The notes below the pieces were generated by a model. The model searched no databases. It saw only the letters and a program-made list of their open reading frames with translations, and was not told the DNA's origin. Of a stretch of 64,000 nucleotides of DNA, positions 52,425 through 61,987 are shown in pieces. The stretch comes from JADJWR01 sp964610575. GTDB lineage: Bacteria; Pseudomonadota; Gammaproteobacteria; Burkholderiales; Burkholderiaceae_F. Made by a program: the position numbers and the translations under genes. The stretch covers positions 1 to 64,000 of the forward strand of contig CAZSYX010000003.1 of NCBI GenBank assembly GCA_964610575.1, read 5' to 3'. The number at the start of each line of letters is the position of its first letter. Position 1 is the first letter of the stretch.

Positions 52425-53384
52425 TCAGCCGCCCTTGCGCCGGGCGCGCGGGTGGGCGGCGTCGTACGTCTTCGCCAGGTGCTGCCAGTCCAGTCGCGTG
52501 TAGATCTGCGTCGTGGCGATGCTGGCGTGGCCGAGCAGTTCCTGCACCGCGCGCAGGTCGCCGCTGCTCTGCAGGACGTGCGAGGCCATCGAGTGGCGCA
52601 GCACGTGCGGATGTACGCGCATCCCCAGGCCGAGCGCGGCGGCCAGCCTGGCGAGCCGCAGCTGCACGCTGCGCGCGCCGATCCGACTGCCTTGCGCAGA
52701 GACGAACAGCGCCCGCGCCTGTGCGCCGGGCATGGCCGCACGGGCGCGCAACCACTGGCGCAGCGCTTCGATCGCCGGGCCGCCGACCGGCACCTGCCGC
52801 ACCTTGCCACCCTTGCCGACGACCGTCACCCGCTTCGCCTCTAGATCGAGCCAGGAGGTCGAACCCGGGCCGTTGGCATCGGTGGCGAAGTAACGCCAGT
52901 CCAGGCCAACCAGTTCCGACAGCCGCAGGCCGCTGGAATAAAGCAGCTCCACTATCGCTTTGTCGCGCAAGGCCAGCGGTGCGGCGGTCGGCTCGTGGCC
53001 GGCCAGTTGCACGGCCTGGTCAGGGGCCAGCGCCTTGGGCAACCGCTTGGCCCGCCGCGGCGCCCGGATGCCGACGGCGGGATTGCCGGCCACTTCGCCG
53101 CGCCCGCCCAGCCAATCGAAGAAGCTGCGCCAGGCCGAGAGCTTGCGTGACAGCGACGCCGGCGCCATGCCGCCCGCGTGCAGCCGCGCCAGCGCGTGCC
53201 GAATATCGGCGGCGAGCAACTGCGGCAGTGGCTTGCCGCCTGTCAGTTCGGCCAGTTCGGCGAGATCGCTGCGGTAGGCGCTGATGGTGTGCGGCGACAG
53301 GCGGCGCTGCCGCGCGAGTTCATCGAGGAACTGACCGGCCGGCGCGCGCAGCGGGGCCGTCGTGCCGTCGGTTCCGTCGCTCAT
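52425..53384 (-). CDS. xerC: site-specific tyrosine recombinase XerC
   Basis: Partner of XerD in resolving chromosome dimers at dif. The 319-aa protein has the SAM-like N-terminal domain (LDELARQRRLSPHTISAYRS) and all catalytic residues: Arg154 (SGLRLSEL), Lys191 (GKGGKVR), His260 and Arg263 (HPHVLRHS), His286 (LLGHAS) and Tyr295 (IYTRLDW). Its position after DUF484 and dapF is the classical one. No dif-like site or mobile-element partner is nearby. Confidence 0.96.
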   Translation of the reverse strand: MSDGTDGTTAPLRAPAGQFLDELARQRRLSPHTISAYRSDLAELAELTGGKPLPQLLAADIRHALARLHAGGMAPASLSRKLSAWRSFFDWLGGRGEVAGNPAVGIRAPRRAKRLPKALAPDQAVQLAGHEPTAAPLALRDKAIVELLYSSGLRLSELVGLDWRYFATDANGPGSTSWLDLEAKRVTVVGKGGKVRQVPVGGPAIEALRQWLRARAAMPGAQARALFVSAQGSRIGARSVQLRLARLAAALGLGMRVHPHVLRHSMASHVLQSSGDLRAVQELLGHASIATTQIYTRLDWQHLAKTYDAAHPRARRKGG

Positions 53385-53390
53385 TGCGCC

Positions 53391-54050
53391 TCAGGCGCGA
53401 AGCCGCGCCAGCGCGGCGCTGGCCAGTTCGGTGATGCGCGACAGGAATGCCGTGCCCATGGTGATCTGGAATCGGTCGGGATCCGGCGAACCCAGCGCCA
53501 GCATGCCGAAGGCCTTGGGATCGCCGCCGACGCGCAGCGGCATCATCGTCAGGCTCTTGATCGTCGCGGGGTCGGGCGCCATCCAGCCCGCCGCCTCGAA
53601 TCCGACATTGGAGCCGCAGAACGGCGCCTGCATGCTGCTGGCCAGGCGGACGATGTCGTCGCCGGCCGGTTGCGCCCACTCGTTGCCCGCGTACTCCACG
53701 GCAACCCCCCACAGACGCAGCGCGCCGAACGGCACATTGAACTGCCGCATCAGCTCGTCCAGCAGCGTGCGCGGAAGCTGGGCCGGGTCGGTCTGCGACA
53801 GCAGTGCCCGCGCCCAGCGCACGATCCGGTCGGCAATCGCGTCGTTTTCCTCGCCGTGGCGGAGCATTTCTGCCAGCCGCAATTCGAGCGTCTTGATCCG
53901 CTCGCGCAGGATCAGCGACTGCCGCTCGACCAGCGACACCGCATGGCCGTCCTGCGGATGCGGAATCGCCACGTTCACCAGCACTTCCGGGTGGTGATCG
54001 AAGAAATCGGGATGCTGGGACAGGAACTGCGCAACTTCTTCGTGGGTCAT
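53391..54050 (-). CDS. DUF484 family protein
   Basis: A 219-aa GAF-like-fold protein of the DUF484 family, always near dapF and xerC; function unknown. Conserved features are the start EEVAQFLSQHPDFFDHHPEV, the coiled-coil SLVERQSLILRERIKTLELR and the C-terminal GGDPKAFGMLALGSPDPDRF. It lies between dapF (16 bases) and xerC (6 bases) on the minus strand. Confidence 0.93.
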   Translation of the reverse strand: MTHEEVAQFLSQHPDFFDHHPEVLVNVAIPHPQDGHAVSLVERQSLILRERIKTLELRLAEMLRHGEENDAIADRIVRWARALLSQTDPAQLPRTLLDELMRQFNVPFGALRLWGVAVEYAGNEWAQPAGDDIVRLASSMQAPFCGSNVGFEAAGWMAPDPATIKSLTMMPLRVGGDPKAFGMLALGSPDPDRFQITMGTAFLSRITELASAALARLRA

Positions 54051-54066
54051 CAGGGGCCCTTAGACC

Positions 54067-54918
54067 TTAGAGGTCGATCTCGCCTTCGAAAACCGCTTCT
54101 GCCGGACCGGTCATGAGCACGGGCTGGCCGGCAGCCGCCCAGGCGATGCGCAATTCGCCGCCCCGGGCGTGCACCGTCACCGGCGACTCGAGCGCGCCGC
54201 GCAGGATACCGGCGACGGCTGCCGCGCAGGCGCCGGTGCCGCAGGCCAGCGTCTCGCCGACGCCGCGCTCCCACACCCGCAGGCGGATCGCGTGGCGGTC
54301 GAGCGCCTGCATGAAGCCGGCGTTCACGCGCCGCGGGAAACGGGGGTGGTGCTCGATGACCGGGCCATCCTTGGCCACCGGCGCCTGCTCGACGTCGTCG
54401 ACCATCTGCACCGCGTGCGGATTGCCCATCGACAGCACCGAGAACTCGATCGTCCGTCCGTGAATCTCCAGCGGCCACAAGCGGTCGAGGTGCTCGGCGC
54501 GGGAGACCAGGCCCTCGGCATCGAAAGGAACGCGCGCCGGCTCGAGCACCGGCACGCCCATGTCGACCGTGACCCGGCCGTCATCCTCCAGCCGCGGCTC
54601 GATGATGCCGCCCAGCGTTTCGACGCGAATCGCCCGCTTGTGTGTCAGGCCACGGTCGTGCACGAAGCGCACGAAGCAGCGCGCGCCGTTGCCGCACTGC
54701 TCGACCTCGCCACCGTCGGCGTTGAAGATGCGGTAGCGGAAGTCGACCCCCGGCTGCCGGGCGCGCTCGACCAGCAGGATCTGGTCGGCGCCGATGCCGA
54801 AGCGGCGATCGGCAAGGCGCTGCAATTGTCCCGACGTGAGTTCGAGCCGCTGCGTGACGCCGTCGAGCACGACGAAGTCGTTACCTGCCCCCTGCATCTT
54901 GGTGAAGCGCAGTCTCAT
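54067..54918 (-). CDS. dapF: diaminopimelate epimerase
   Basis: Converts LL- to meso-diaminopimelate for lysine and peptidoglycan. The 283-aa protein carries both catalytic cysteines, Cys75 in EQCGNGARCF and Cys226 in ETLACGTGACAA, and the start MRLRFTKMQGAGNDFVVLDG. I chose ATG 54918 over a longer open frame. It leads the dapF-DUF484-xerC group and lies 50 bases after the acyltransferase gene. Confidence 0.97.
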   Translation of the reverse strand: MRLRFTKMQGAGNDFVVLDGVTQRLELTSGQLQRLADRRFGIGADQILLVERARQPGVDFRYRIFNADGGEVEQCGNGARCFVRFVHDRGLTHKRAIRVETLGGIIEPRLEDDGRVTVDMGVPVLEPARVPFDAEGLVSRAEHLDRLWPLEIHGRTIEFSVLSMGNPHAVQMVDDVEQAPVAKDGPVIEHHPRFPRRVNAGFMQALDRHAIRLRVWERGVGETLACGTGACAAAVAGILRGALESPVTVHARGGELRIAWAAAGQPVLMTGPAEAVFEGEIDL

Positions 54919-54968
54919 GGCGCCGATTATCGCCGCTCGATGAGCGGACCGAGCGCCGTTGCCGGGCC

Positions 54969-55847
54969 TCAGTAAAACGGCGGCGAGCCCGGCGGCCGCG
55001 TCTTGAAGCGTTTGTGCGTCCACAGGTACTGGTCGGGCAGGCGCAGCACCCAGCGCTCGATCTCACGGTTCATCCGCTCGGTGTCCTCCTCGACGCTGGC
55101 TCCAGGGAAATCGCGCCACGGCGCCTCGAAGTGCAGCACGTAGCCGTCGTCGGTCATTTCGGTGACCGCCATCACCACCTTGGCTCCGTTCAGGCGCGCC
55201 AGCCGGCTCACCATCGGGATCGTCGCTGCCTGCACACCGAAGAACGGCACGAAGATGGAGTTGGTCGGGCCGTTGTCCATGTCCGGCAGGTAGTAGAAGG
55301 GCAGCCCCGCCTTCATCGCGCGCAGGACCTCCTTCAGCTCCGAGGCACCGCGGCGCGGGATCAGCACCGGGGCATTGAAGCGCTGCCGGCCGGCGAGCAG
55401 TTGCGCATCCCAGGCGGCGTTGCTCTGCTTCGCATAGATCGACACGCCGCGCACCAGCGTGTTGACGCGCAGGCCGCCGGCGTCCAGTCCCACGAAGTGC
55501 GGCGCGAGCAGGATCAGCGGCCGGTTAGACAGGTCGCTGACGTGCTCTGCGCCCTCAACGCGCACCAGGTGCTCGACCGCCTCGCGGCTGCCGCGCCAGA
55601 GCACCGAGTGGTCGATCACGCTGCGCGCGATGTTGCGGAACAGCCGGCGACCGAGCGTGCGCCGCTCGTTCTCGGTCATCTGCGGGAAACAGGCGCGCAG
55701 GTTCGCCTGCGTGACGCGGCGGCGCGGTCGGATCAGCAGCCAAAGAATGTCGCCGATCAGGTTGGCCAGCCGCGCCCGCGCCGCGACCGACCAGCCGGCG
55801 GTGGTGCTGATGAGCGCAATCCAGGCCCGCGCCAGTGCCTCGGTCAT
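54969..55847 (-). CDS. lipid A late acyltransferase, LpxL/HtrB family (copy 1)
   Basis: An inner-membrane enzyme transferring an acyl chain to lipid A precursors. The 292-aa protein has one N-terminal membrane helix, the HX4D motif in LAPHFVGLDAG (His-F-V-G-L-Asp), NIARSVIDHSVLWRG and the family ending LPDQYLWTHKRFKTRPPG. It is the downstream member of a tandem pair, overlapping the other by 4 bases. Which one adds the first or second secondary chain is not decidable here. Confidence 0.92.
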   Translation of the reverse strand: MTEALARAWIALISTTAGWSVAARARLANLIGDILWLLIRPRRRVTQANLRACFPQMTENERRTLGRRLFRNIARSVIDHSVLWRGSREAVEHLVRVEGAEHVSDLSNRPLILLAPHFVGLDAGGLRVNTLVRGVSIYAKQSNAAWDAQLLAGRQRFNAPVLIPRRGASELKEVLRAMKAGLPFYYLPDMDNGPTNSIFVPFFGVQAATIPMVSRLARLNGAKVVMAVTEMTDDGYVLHFEAPWRDFPGASVEEDTERMNREIERWVLRLPDQYLWTHKRFKTRPPGSPPFY

Positions 55848-56758
55848 GGCACGGTCTCCGACTGGGTGACGGGCGTCGGAGCGCCTGCGGGCGCCTTGTA
55901 TCGGTTGTAACCCCACAGGTACTGTGCCGGGCACTGCCGGATCAGCGCCTCGAGCGCCAAGTTCAGCCGCTGCGTGTCCGCCTCGATGTCGCCTGTCAGG
56001 GGCTCGTCGAACGGCACCAGTCGAAGCCGGTAGCCGCGGCCTGCCGACAATCGCTCGCACAGCGCAAAGACGATCCGCGCGCCATTCGCCGCCGCCAGCC
56101 TCGCCGGCAGCGTCATCGTGTACGCGGGGCGCCCGAAGAAGCTCACCCACGCTCCTTCACCCTGAGAAGGCACCTGGTCGGGCAGGATGCCCGCCGTGCG
56201 CCCGCTTCGGAGAGCGCGCATCAGCATGCGCACGCCGGCAAGGTTTGCCGGTGCCAGCAGCAGGCCCGGCCGTGCCCGTTCACCGATCAACTGGCGCAAC
56301 ACGTCCTTGCGCGGCGGCCGGAACAGCACCGTCATCGGCCGCTCCCGTGCCTGCGGCTGCGTAGCGTAGTACTGGGCCGAGGCCTCGAAGCTGCCGAGGT
56401 GCGGCGTCAGCAGCAGCAGCGGCTGGCGCCGGGCCAGCAGCGCAGCCAGGCTGCCCGGTTCCGCTTCCTGCACGCATTCGACGATGTCGGCCGCCGGCCG
56501 CTGCCAGAGCCAGGCCGCCTCGATGCCCTGCCGGCCGGCGTGCGCGATCGCCGAACGGCGCAGCCTCGGTTCGTCGAGGCCGGCCTGGGCCAGGTTGGCC
56601 CGCAGCGTGCGGCGATAGGTCGGCGACAGCAGGTAGGTGAGCCAGCCGAGGGCGGCGCCCAGCGCATGCACCCAGCGCAGCGGCAGTCGCGACAGCAGGC
56701 GGAAGAGGGCGGACAGCACGACGGCCGGGACAGGCGGCGGACCCAGGGGGACAGGCAA
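55844..56758 (-). CDS. lipid A late acyltransferase, LpxL/HtrB family (copy 2)
   Basis: A second LpxL-family acyltransferase. The 304-aa reading starts with a hydrophobic segment (VLSALFRLLSRLPLRWVHAL), carries the HX4E variant motif in LTPHLGSFEAS, then RPPRKDVLRQLIGERARPGL, and ends CPAQYLWGYNRYKAPAG. The start is uncertain: TTG at 56758 (no ribosome site seen) or GTG at 56719, which better matches relatives that begin near VLSALFRLL. It is divergent from metK and is translated together with copy 1. Confidence 0.9.
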   Translation of the reverse strand: MPVPLGPPPVPAVVLSALFRLLSRLPLRWVHALGAALGWLTYLLSPTYRRTLRANLAQAGLDEPRLRRSAIAHAGRQGIEAAWLWQRPAADIVECVQEAEPGSLAALLARRQPLLLLTPHLGSFEASAQYYATQPQARERPMTVLFRPPRKDVLRQLIGERARPGLLLAPANLAGVRMLMRALRSGRTAGILPDQVPSQGEGAWVSFFGRPAYTMTLPARLAAANGARIVFALCERLSAGRGYRLRLVPFDEPLTGDIEADTQRLNLALEALIRQCPAQYLWGYNRYKAPAGAPTPVTQSETVP

Positions 56759-56794
56759 GCCGCCAATGCTAGAGGATGGCCACGCCGGATCCCC

Positions 56795-56800
56795 TATAAT
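56795..56800 (+). promoter_or_regulatory. metK -10 box
   Basis: A perfect TATAAT about 140 bases before the metK start codon. No good -35 hexamer lies at 16-18 bases upstream. Transcription from here would start near 56807 and give a leader of about 130 nt. Confidence 0.6.
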
Positions 56801-56806
56801 CCGCGG

Positions 56807-56937
56807 CCATCCGCCGAGTTAAGGAACAACTTGCAGGGCGGGCCGGGCTGGATCCGGCGAATTCTGCTAAAGCGTCACCGCGCTCTCCACACGCGGGCTT
56901 GACGCCCGTTCGATATCAGCCTTCTGGAGAGCGACAA
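56807..56937 (+). promoter_or_regulatory. structured metK leader with Shine-Dalgarno-sequestering helix
   Basis: A leader that can form mutually exclusive structures. CGCTCTCCA (56881-56889) is perfectly complementary to TGGAGAGCG (56925-56933), which contains the metK ribosome site GGAGA (56926-56930). The helix would enclose hairpin CGGGC/GCCCG (56894-56898 with 56904-56908). The alternative hairpin AGCG/CGCT (56871-56874 with 56881-56884) uses the same 5' arm and would free the ribosome site. An upstream stem, GCCGG/CCGGC (56842-56846 with 56854-56858) inside GCAG/CTGC (56833-56836 with 56864-56867), completes it. I do not recognise it as a known riboswitch class. Confidence 0.5.
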
Positions 56938-58122
56938 GTGGCAAGCGACTTCCTCTTTACTTCCGAATCCGTGTCGGAAGGCCATCCGGACAAGGTGGCC
57001 GACCAGATCTCCGACGCGATCCTCGACGCGATCTTCAAGCAGGACCCGCGCTCGCGCGTGGCCGCCGAGACGCTGGTCAACACCGGCCTGGTGGTGCTGG
57101 CCGGCGAGATCACGACCAACGCCTACGTCGACTACATCCAGGTCGCACGCGACACGATCAAGCGGATCGGTTACGACAACACCGAGTACGGCATCGACTA
57201 CAAGGGCTGTGCGGTGCTGGTCGCCTACGACAAGCAGAGCAACGACATCGCGCAGGGGGTCGACCAGGCGTCCGACGACTACCTGAACCAGGGTGCCGGC
57301 GACCAGGGCCTGATGTTCGGCTACGCCTGCGACGAAACCCCGGAGCTGATGCCGGCGCCGATCTACTACGCGCACCGCCTGGTCGAGCGGCAGGCGAACC
57401 TGCGTCGCGACGGGCGCCTGCCGTTCCTGCGGCCGGACGCCAAGAGCCAGATCACCATGCGCTACGTCGACGGCAAGCCGCACTCGATCGACACGGTGGT
57501 GCTGTCGACCCAGCACAGCCCCGACCAGAGCGAGTCGCCGACCAAGCTGAAGGCAAGTTTCTACGAGGCGGTTCGCGAGGAAATCATCAAGCCGGTGCTG
57601 CCGAAGGAGTGGCTGACCAAGGACACCCAGTACCTGATCAACCCGACCGGCCGCTTCGTCATCGGCGGGCCGCACGGCGATTGCGGCCTCACTGGCCGCA
57701 AGATCATCGTCGACACCTACGGCGGTGCCTGCCCGCACGGCGGCGGCGCGTTCTCCGGCAAGGACCCCAGCAAGGTCGACCGCTCGGCCGCCTACGCGGC
57801 GCGCTACGTCGCCAAGAACGTGGTCGCCGCCGGCCTGGCGCGGCAGTGCCAGGTGCAGGTGGCGTACGCGATCGGCGTCGCCCGGCCGATGAACATCACC
57901 GTATACACCGAGGGCACCGGCAAGTTGTCCGACGAGAAGATCGGCCAGCTGGTGGCCGAGCACTTCGACCTGCGGCCGAAGGGCATCGTGCAGATGCTCG
58001 ACCTGCTGCGGCCAATTTACGAGAAGACCGCCGCCTACGGCCACTTCGGCCGCGACGAGCCCGAGTTCACCTGGGAACGCACCGACCGGGCGGAAGCGCT
58101 GCGCAGGGCGGCCGGTCTGTAA
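56938..58122 (+). CDS. metK: S-adenosylmethionine synthetase
   Basis: Makes SAM from methionine and ATP. The 394-aa protein has SESVSEGHPDKVADQISDAI, the potassium/magnesium residues in this loop, GAGDQGLMFGYACDETPELM, RFVIGGPHGDCGLTGRKIIV and GGAFSGKDPSKVDRSAAYAA. The start is the GTG at 56938 (VASDFLFTSES), 7 bases after GGAGA; an upstream ATG at 56899 would lack a ribosome site and add 13 residues. The leader before it is described separately. ahcY follows after a riboswitch. Confidence 0.97.
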   Translation: MASDFLFTSESVSEGHPDKVADQISDAILDAIFKQDPRSRVAAETLVNTGLVVLAGEITTNAYVDYIQVARDTIKRIGYDNTEYGIDYKGCAVLVAYDKQSNDIAQGVDQASDDYLNQGAGDQGLMFGYACDETPELMPAPIYYAHRLVERQANLRRDGRLPFLRPDAKSQITMRYVDGKPHSIDTVVLSTQHSPDQSESPTKLKASFYEAVREEIIKPVLPKEWLTKDTQYLINPTGRFVIGGPHGDCGLTGRKIIVDTYGGACPHGGGAFSGKDPSKVDRSAAYAARYVAKNVVAAGLARQCQVQVAYAIGVARPMNITVYTEGTGKLSDEKIGQLVAEHFDLRPKGIVQMLDLLRPIYEKTAAYGHFGRDEPEFTWERTDRAEALRRAAGL

Positions 58123-58232
58123 TTGATCGTGACGTCCGGCTGGCGGTTTGCCGCCGGCCGGACGGCAGGCGCTTTGCTTAGGCCAAGGCAGGCGCCGGGT
58201 CGGGCGCGGCCGACCGGTTAAACTCCGCGCTT

Positions 58233-58315
58233 GCTTCGAGGAGCGTTGCGACAGGCTACCCGGCCTGCCAGGCTCGAGGCGGCTGTCGTCCCGGCAGCCC
58301 GTATCAACGGCGCTC
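58233..58315 (+). ncRNA. S-adenosylhomocysteine (SAH) riboswitch
   Basis: It matches the SAH riboswitch that precedes ahcY in many betaproteobacteria. The sequence GAGGAGCGTTGCGACAGGC and later CCAGGCTCGAGGC are the conserved core. P1 is GCTTCGAG (58233-58240) with CTCGAGGC (58273-58280); P2 is CAGGC (58252-58256) with GCCTG (58263-58267). A variable hairpin GGCTG/CAGCC spans 58281-58299. The pseudoknot pairs GAGCG (58241-58245) with CGCTC (58311-58315). Known members turn expression on when SAH accumulates; the ahcY ribosome site follows at 58336-58343. Confidence 0.93.
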
Positions 58316-58349
58316 GCAAACTTCTTTTTTGACGAAAGGAGGGCGCGAG

Positions 58350-59768
<1,419 letters not shown>

Positions 59769-59862
59769 GCGGGGCTCGCAGTCGTGGCGGCGTCGGTGCC
59801 GCGCCCGGCATCGACGCCCTGCCCTTCGAACACGGCTCGCGCCGCGCGCACAGGATGACTCA

Positions 59863-60786
59863 ATGCGCATCGCAGTGATTGGGGCCGGTGGCGTCGGCGG
59901 CTATTTCGGCGCACAGCTGGCCCGGGCCGGCCACGCGGTCGCATTCGTCGCGCGTGGCAGGCACCTGGCAGCGCTGCGTGAAAACGGTCTGACGGTCGAA
60001 AGCGCGGTCGGCCCGGTGCAATCGATGCGGGTCGTCGCCACCGACAAGCCGGCCGAACTCGCCCCGGTCGACGTGGTGATGTTCTGCCTCAAGCTGTGGG
60101 ACGTCGAAGCCAATGCGGCAGCGCTGGCGCCGCTGCTTGCCGCTGGCGCAGTCGTGATCCCGTTCCAGAACGGCGTCGAGAGCCACGAGATGCTGGCACG
60201 GGCGCTCGGCGCCGAGCGCGTTGCCGGCGGCGTGGCGCAGATCGGTGCGGTGATCAGGGCGCCGGGCGTCATCGCGCACACCGGCACGATGTCGAAGCTG
60301 CGCGTCGGTGCGTTCACCGGGGGGCAGCAGTCGCTCCTGCGCGATTTCGTCGCCGCCGGAAAGGCGGCAGGCATCGACATCGAATACGTCGACGACATCC
60401 GCCGCGCGCTTTGGGAGAAGTTCGTCTTCCTGGTGGCGATGTCGGGCGCGACCGCGCTGGCACGACAGCCGATCGGCGTGGTGCGCGCCGATGCCGACCT
60501 GCGCGCGGTGCTTGCGGCGTCGATGCGCGAAACGCTCGCCGTGGGCGCCACGCGGGGGGTCGTATTCGACGAGAAATTCGTCGACCGGCAGATGGCCTTC
60601 GTCGACGGCCTGCCCGCCGAGATGCGCACGTCGATGCTCAACGATCTCGTTGCCGGCAACCGGCTGGAGGCGCCCTGGCTCGCGGGCGCCGTGGCGCGGA
60701 TGGCGACGGCGGCCGGTGTACCCGCACCGGTGAGTGCGACGATCTACGCAGCGCTCAAGCCCTATCTGGGCGGCGGCGCCCACTGA
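59863..60786 (+). CDS. panE: ketopantoate reductase family (2-dehydropantoate 2-reductase)
   Basis: An NADPH enzyme of the ApbA/PanE family, expected to reduce ketopantoate for pantothenate and CoA synthesis. The 307-aa protein has the dinucleotide loop RIAVIGAGGVGGYFGAQLAR, VMFCLKLWDVEANAAAL, PFQNGVESHEMLARAL, the Lys-containing WEKFVFLVAMSGATAL and the Asn/Ser/Asp region MLNDLVAGNRLEAPWLAGAV. It interrupts the usual ahcY-holin-metF order. Some family members have other substrates, so the assignment is moderate. Confidence 0.85.
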   Translation: MRIAVIGAGGVGGYFGAQLARAGHAVAFVARGRHLAALRENGLTVESAVGPVQSMRVVATDKPAELAPVDVVMFCLKLWDVEANAAALAPLLAAGAVVIPFQNGVESHEMLARALGAERVAGGVAQIGAVIRAPGVIAHTGTMSKLRVGAFTGGQQSLLRDFVAAGKAAGIDIEYVDDIRRALWEKFVFLVAMSGATALARQPIGVVRADADLRAVLAASMRETLAVGATRGVVFDEKFVDRQMAFVDGLPAEMRTSMLNDLVAGNRLEAPWLAGAVARMATAAGVPAPVSATIYAALKPYLGGGAH

Positions 60787-60800
60787 GGAGGAGGCATCAA

Positions 60801-61151
60801 GTGCGAATCCTGCTGGTCTGGATACTGAACGCGATCGCCCTGTGGCTGGTGACGCTGCTGATGTCCGGAGTGCGCGTCGACGATGAACCGAGCGCCTTGA
60901 TCGCCGCGATCGTGCTTGGCCTCGTCAACGCGTTGATCAAGCCGATCCTGGTGATCCTGACGCTGCCGGTCACGGTGGTCACCCTCGGCCTGTTCCTGCT
61001 GGTGCTCAACGGCCTGCTTTTCTGGGGCGTGGCGTCGGTACTGCCCGGCTTCCATGTCGACGGGTTCTGGTGGGGCGTGGGCGGGGCGCTGCTCTACAGC
61101 GTCCTTACGTGGGCCTTCTCGACCCTGCTGCCGCAGGAGGCTCGCCGGTGA
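60801..61151 (+). CDS. phage-holin-like family membrane protein (holin IV/DUF type)
   Basis: A 116-aa protein with four membrane segments (VWILNAIALWLVTLLMSGVR, AAIVLGLVNALIKPILVIL, VVTLGLFLLVLNGLLFWGVA, ALLYSVLTWAFSTLL) typical of the mycobacterial-type 4-TM phage-holin family common in betaproteobacteria next to metF. Despite the name there is no phage context. The start is a GTG at 60801 behind GAGGAGGAGG. The gene overlaps metF by 4 bases (GTGA). Confidence 0.83.
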   Translation: MRILLVWILNAIALWLVTLLMSGVRVDDEPSALIAAIVLGLVNALIKPILVILTLPVTVVTLGLFLLVLNGLLFWGVASVLPGFHVDGFWWGVGGALLYSVLTWAFSTLLPQEARR

Positions 61152-61987
61152 CGATGCGGACCTTCAGCTTCGAGTTCTTCCCGCCGAAGAGCGACGAGGC
61201 GGCGGAGAAGCTGCGTGCGGTGCGGGCCCGGTTGGCGGAAGTCGGCCCCGCGTTCTTCTCGGTGACCTTCGGCGCTGGCGGTTCGACCAAGGAAGGCACC
61301 TGGAACACGGTGATGGAGATGCACCACGCCGGCCTGCCGGTGGCGCCGCACATCTCCTGCATGGGCACGACGCGGGTGCAGGTGGCGCACCTGCTGCACG
61401 GCTATCGCGAGGCCGGCGTGAAGCGGCTGGTGGCGCTGCGCGGCGACATGCCGTCAGGCGCGGCCGGCGGCGCGGGCGACTTCCAGTACGCGAACGAACT
61501 GGTGGCGTTCATCCGCGCCGAAACGGGCGACTGGTTCCACATCGAGGTCGCCGCCTATCCCGAATATCACCCGCAGTCGCGCTCGCCGGCCGACGATCTC
61601 GCCAACTTCGTGCGCAAGGTGAAGGCCGGGGCGAACTCGGCAATCACCCAGTACTTCTACAACGCCGAGGCGTATTTCCGCTTCGTCGACGAGGCGCGGC
61701 GCGCCGGCTGCAGCGTGCCGATCGTGCCGGGGATCATGCCGATCACCAATTTCGCCCAGCTGGCGCGGTTTTCCGATGCCTGCGGCGCCGAGATCCCGCG
61801 CTGGATCCGCCTGAAGCTGGCGAGCTTCGGCGACGACCGCGCCTCGATCCAGGCCTTCGGCCTCGATGTGGTGACGGAGCTGTGCGAGCGGCTGCTCGCG
61901 GCTGCCGCGCCGGGTCTGCACTTCTACACGATGAACCAGGCGGCGCCGACGCTCGAACTCTGGCGCCGGCTCCGGCTTCCGCGCTAG
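61148..61987 (+). CDS. metF: 5,10-methylenetetrahydrofolate reductase
   Basis: Makes 5-methyltetrahydrofolate, the methyl donor for methionine. The 279-aa TIM-barrel flavoprotein has FSFEFFPPKSDEAAEKLRAV, SVTFGAGGSTKEGTWNTVME, catalytic Glu in this region, ALRGDMPSGAAGG and the late LHFYTMNQA. GTG at 61148 is the better start (AGGAGG seven bases upstream); ATG 61154 gives the same protein minus two residues. It is convergent with ygfA, sharing the stop palindrome CTAG. Confidence 0.96.
   Translation: MTMRTFSFEFFPPKSDEAAEKLRAVRARLAEVGPAFFSVTFGAGGSTKEGTWNTVMEMHHAGLPVAPHISCMGTTRVQVAHLLHGYREAGVKRLVALRGDMPSGAAGGAGDFQYANELVAFIRAETGDWFHIEVAAYPEYHPQSRSPADDLANFVRKVKAGANSAITQYFYNAEAYFRFVDEARRAGCSVPIVPGIMPITNFAQLARFSDACGAEIPRWIRLKLASFGDDRASIQAFGLDVVTELCERLLAAAAPGLHFYTMNQAAPTLELWRRLRLPR

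Noticed and set aside
60801..61151. A prophage remnant, because of the holin-like protein
   Set aside because: No other phage gene, att repeat or integrase is nearby; xerC at 52.4-53.4 kb is the chromosomal dimer-resolution recombinase in its normal context, and this holin-like family commonly sits before metF.
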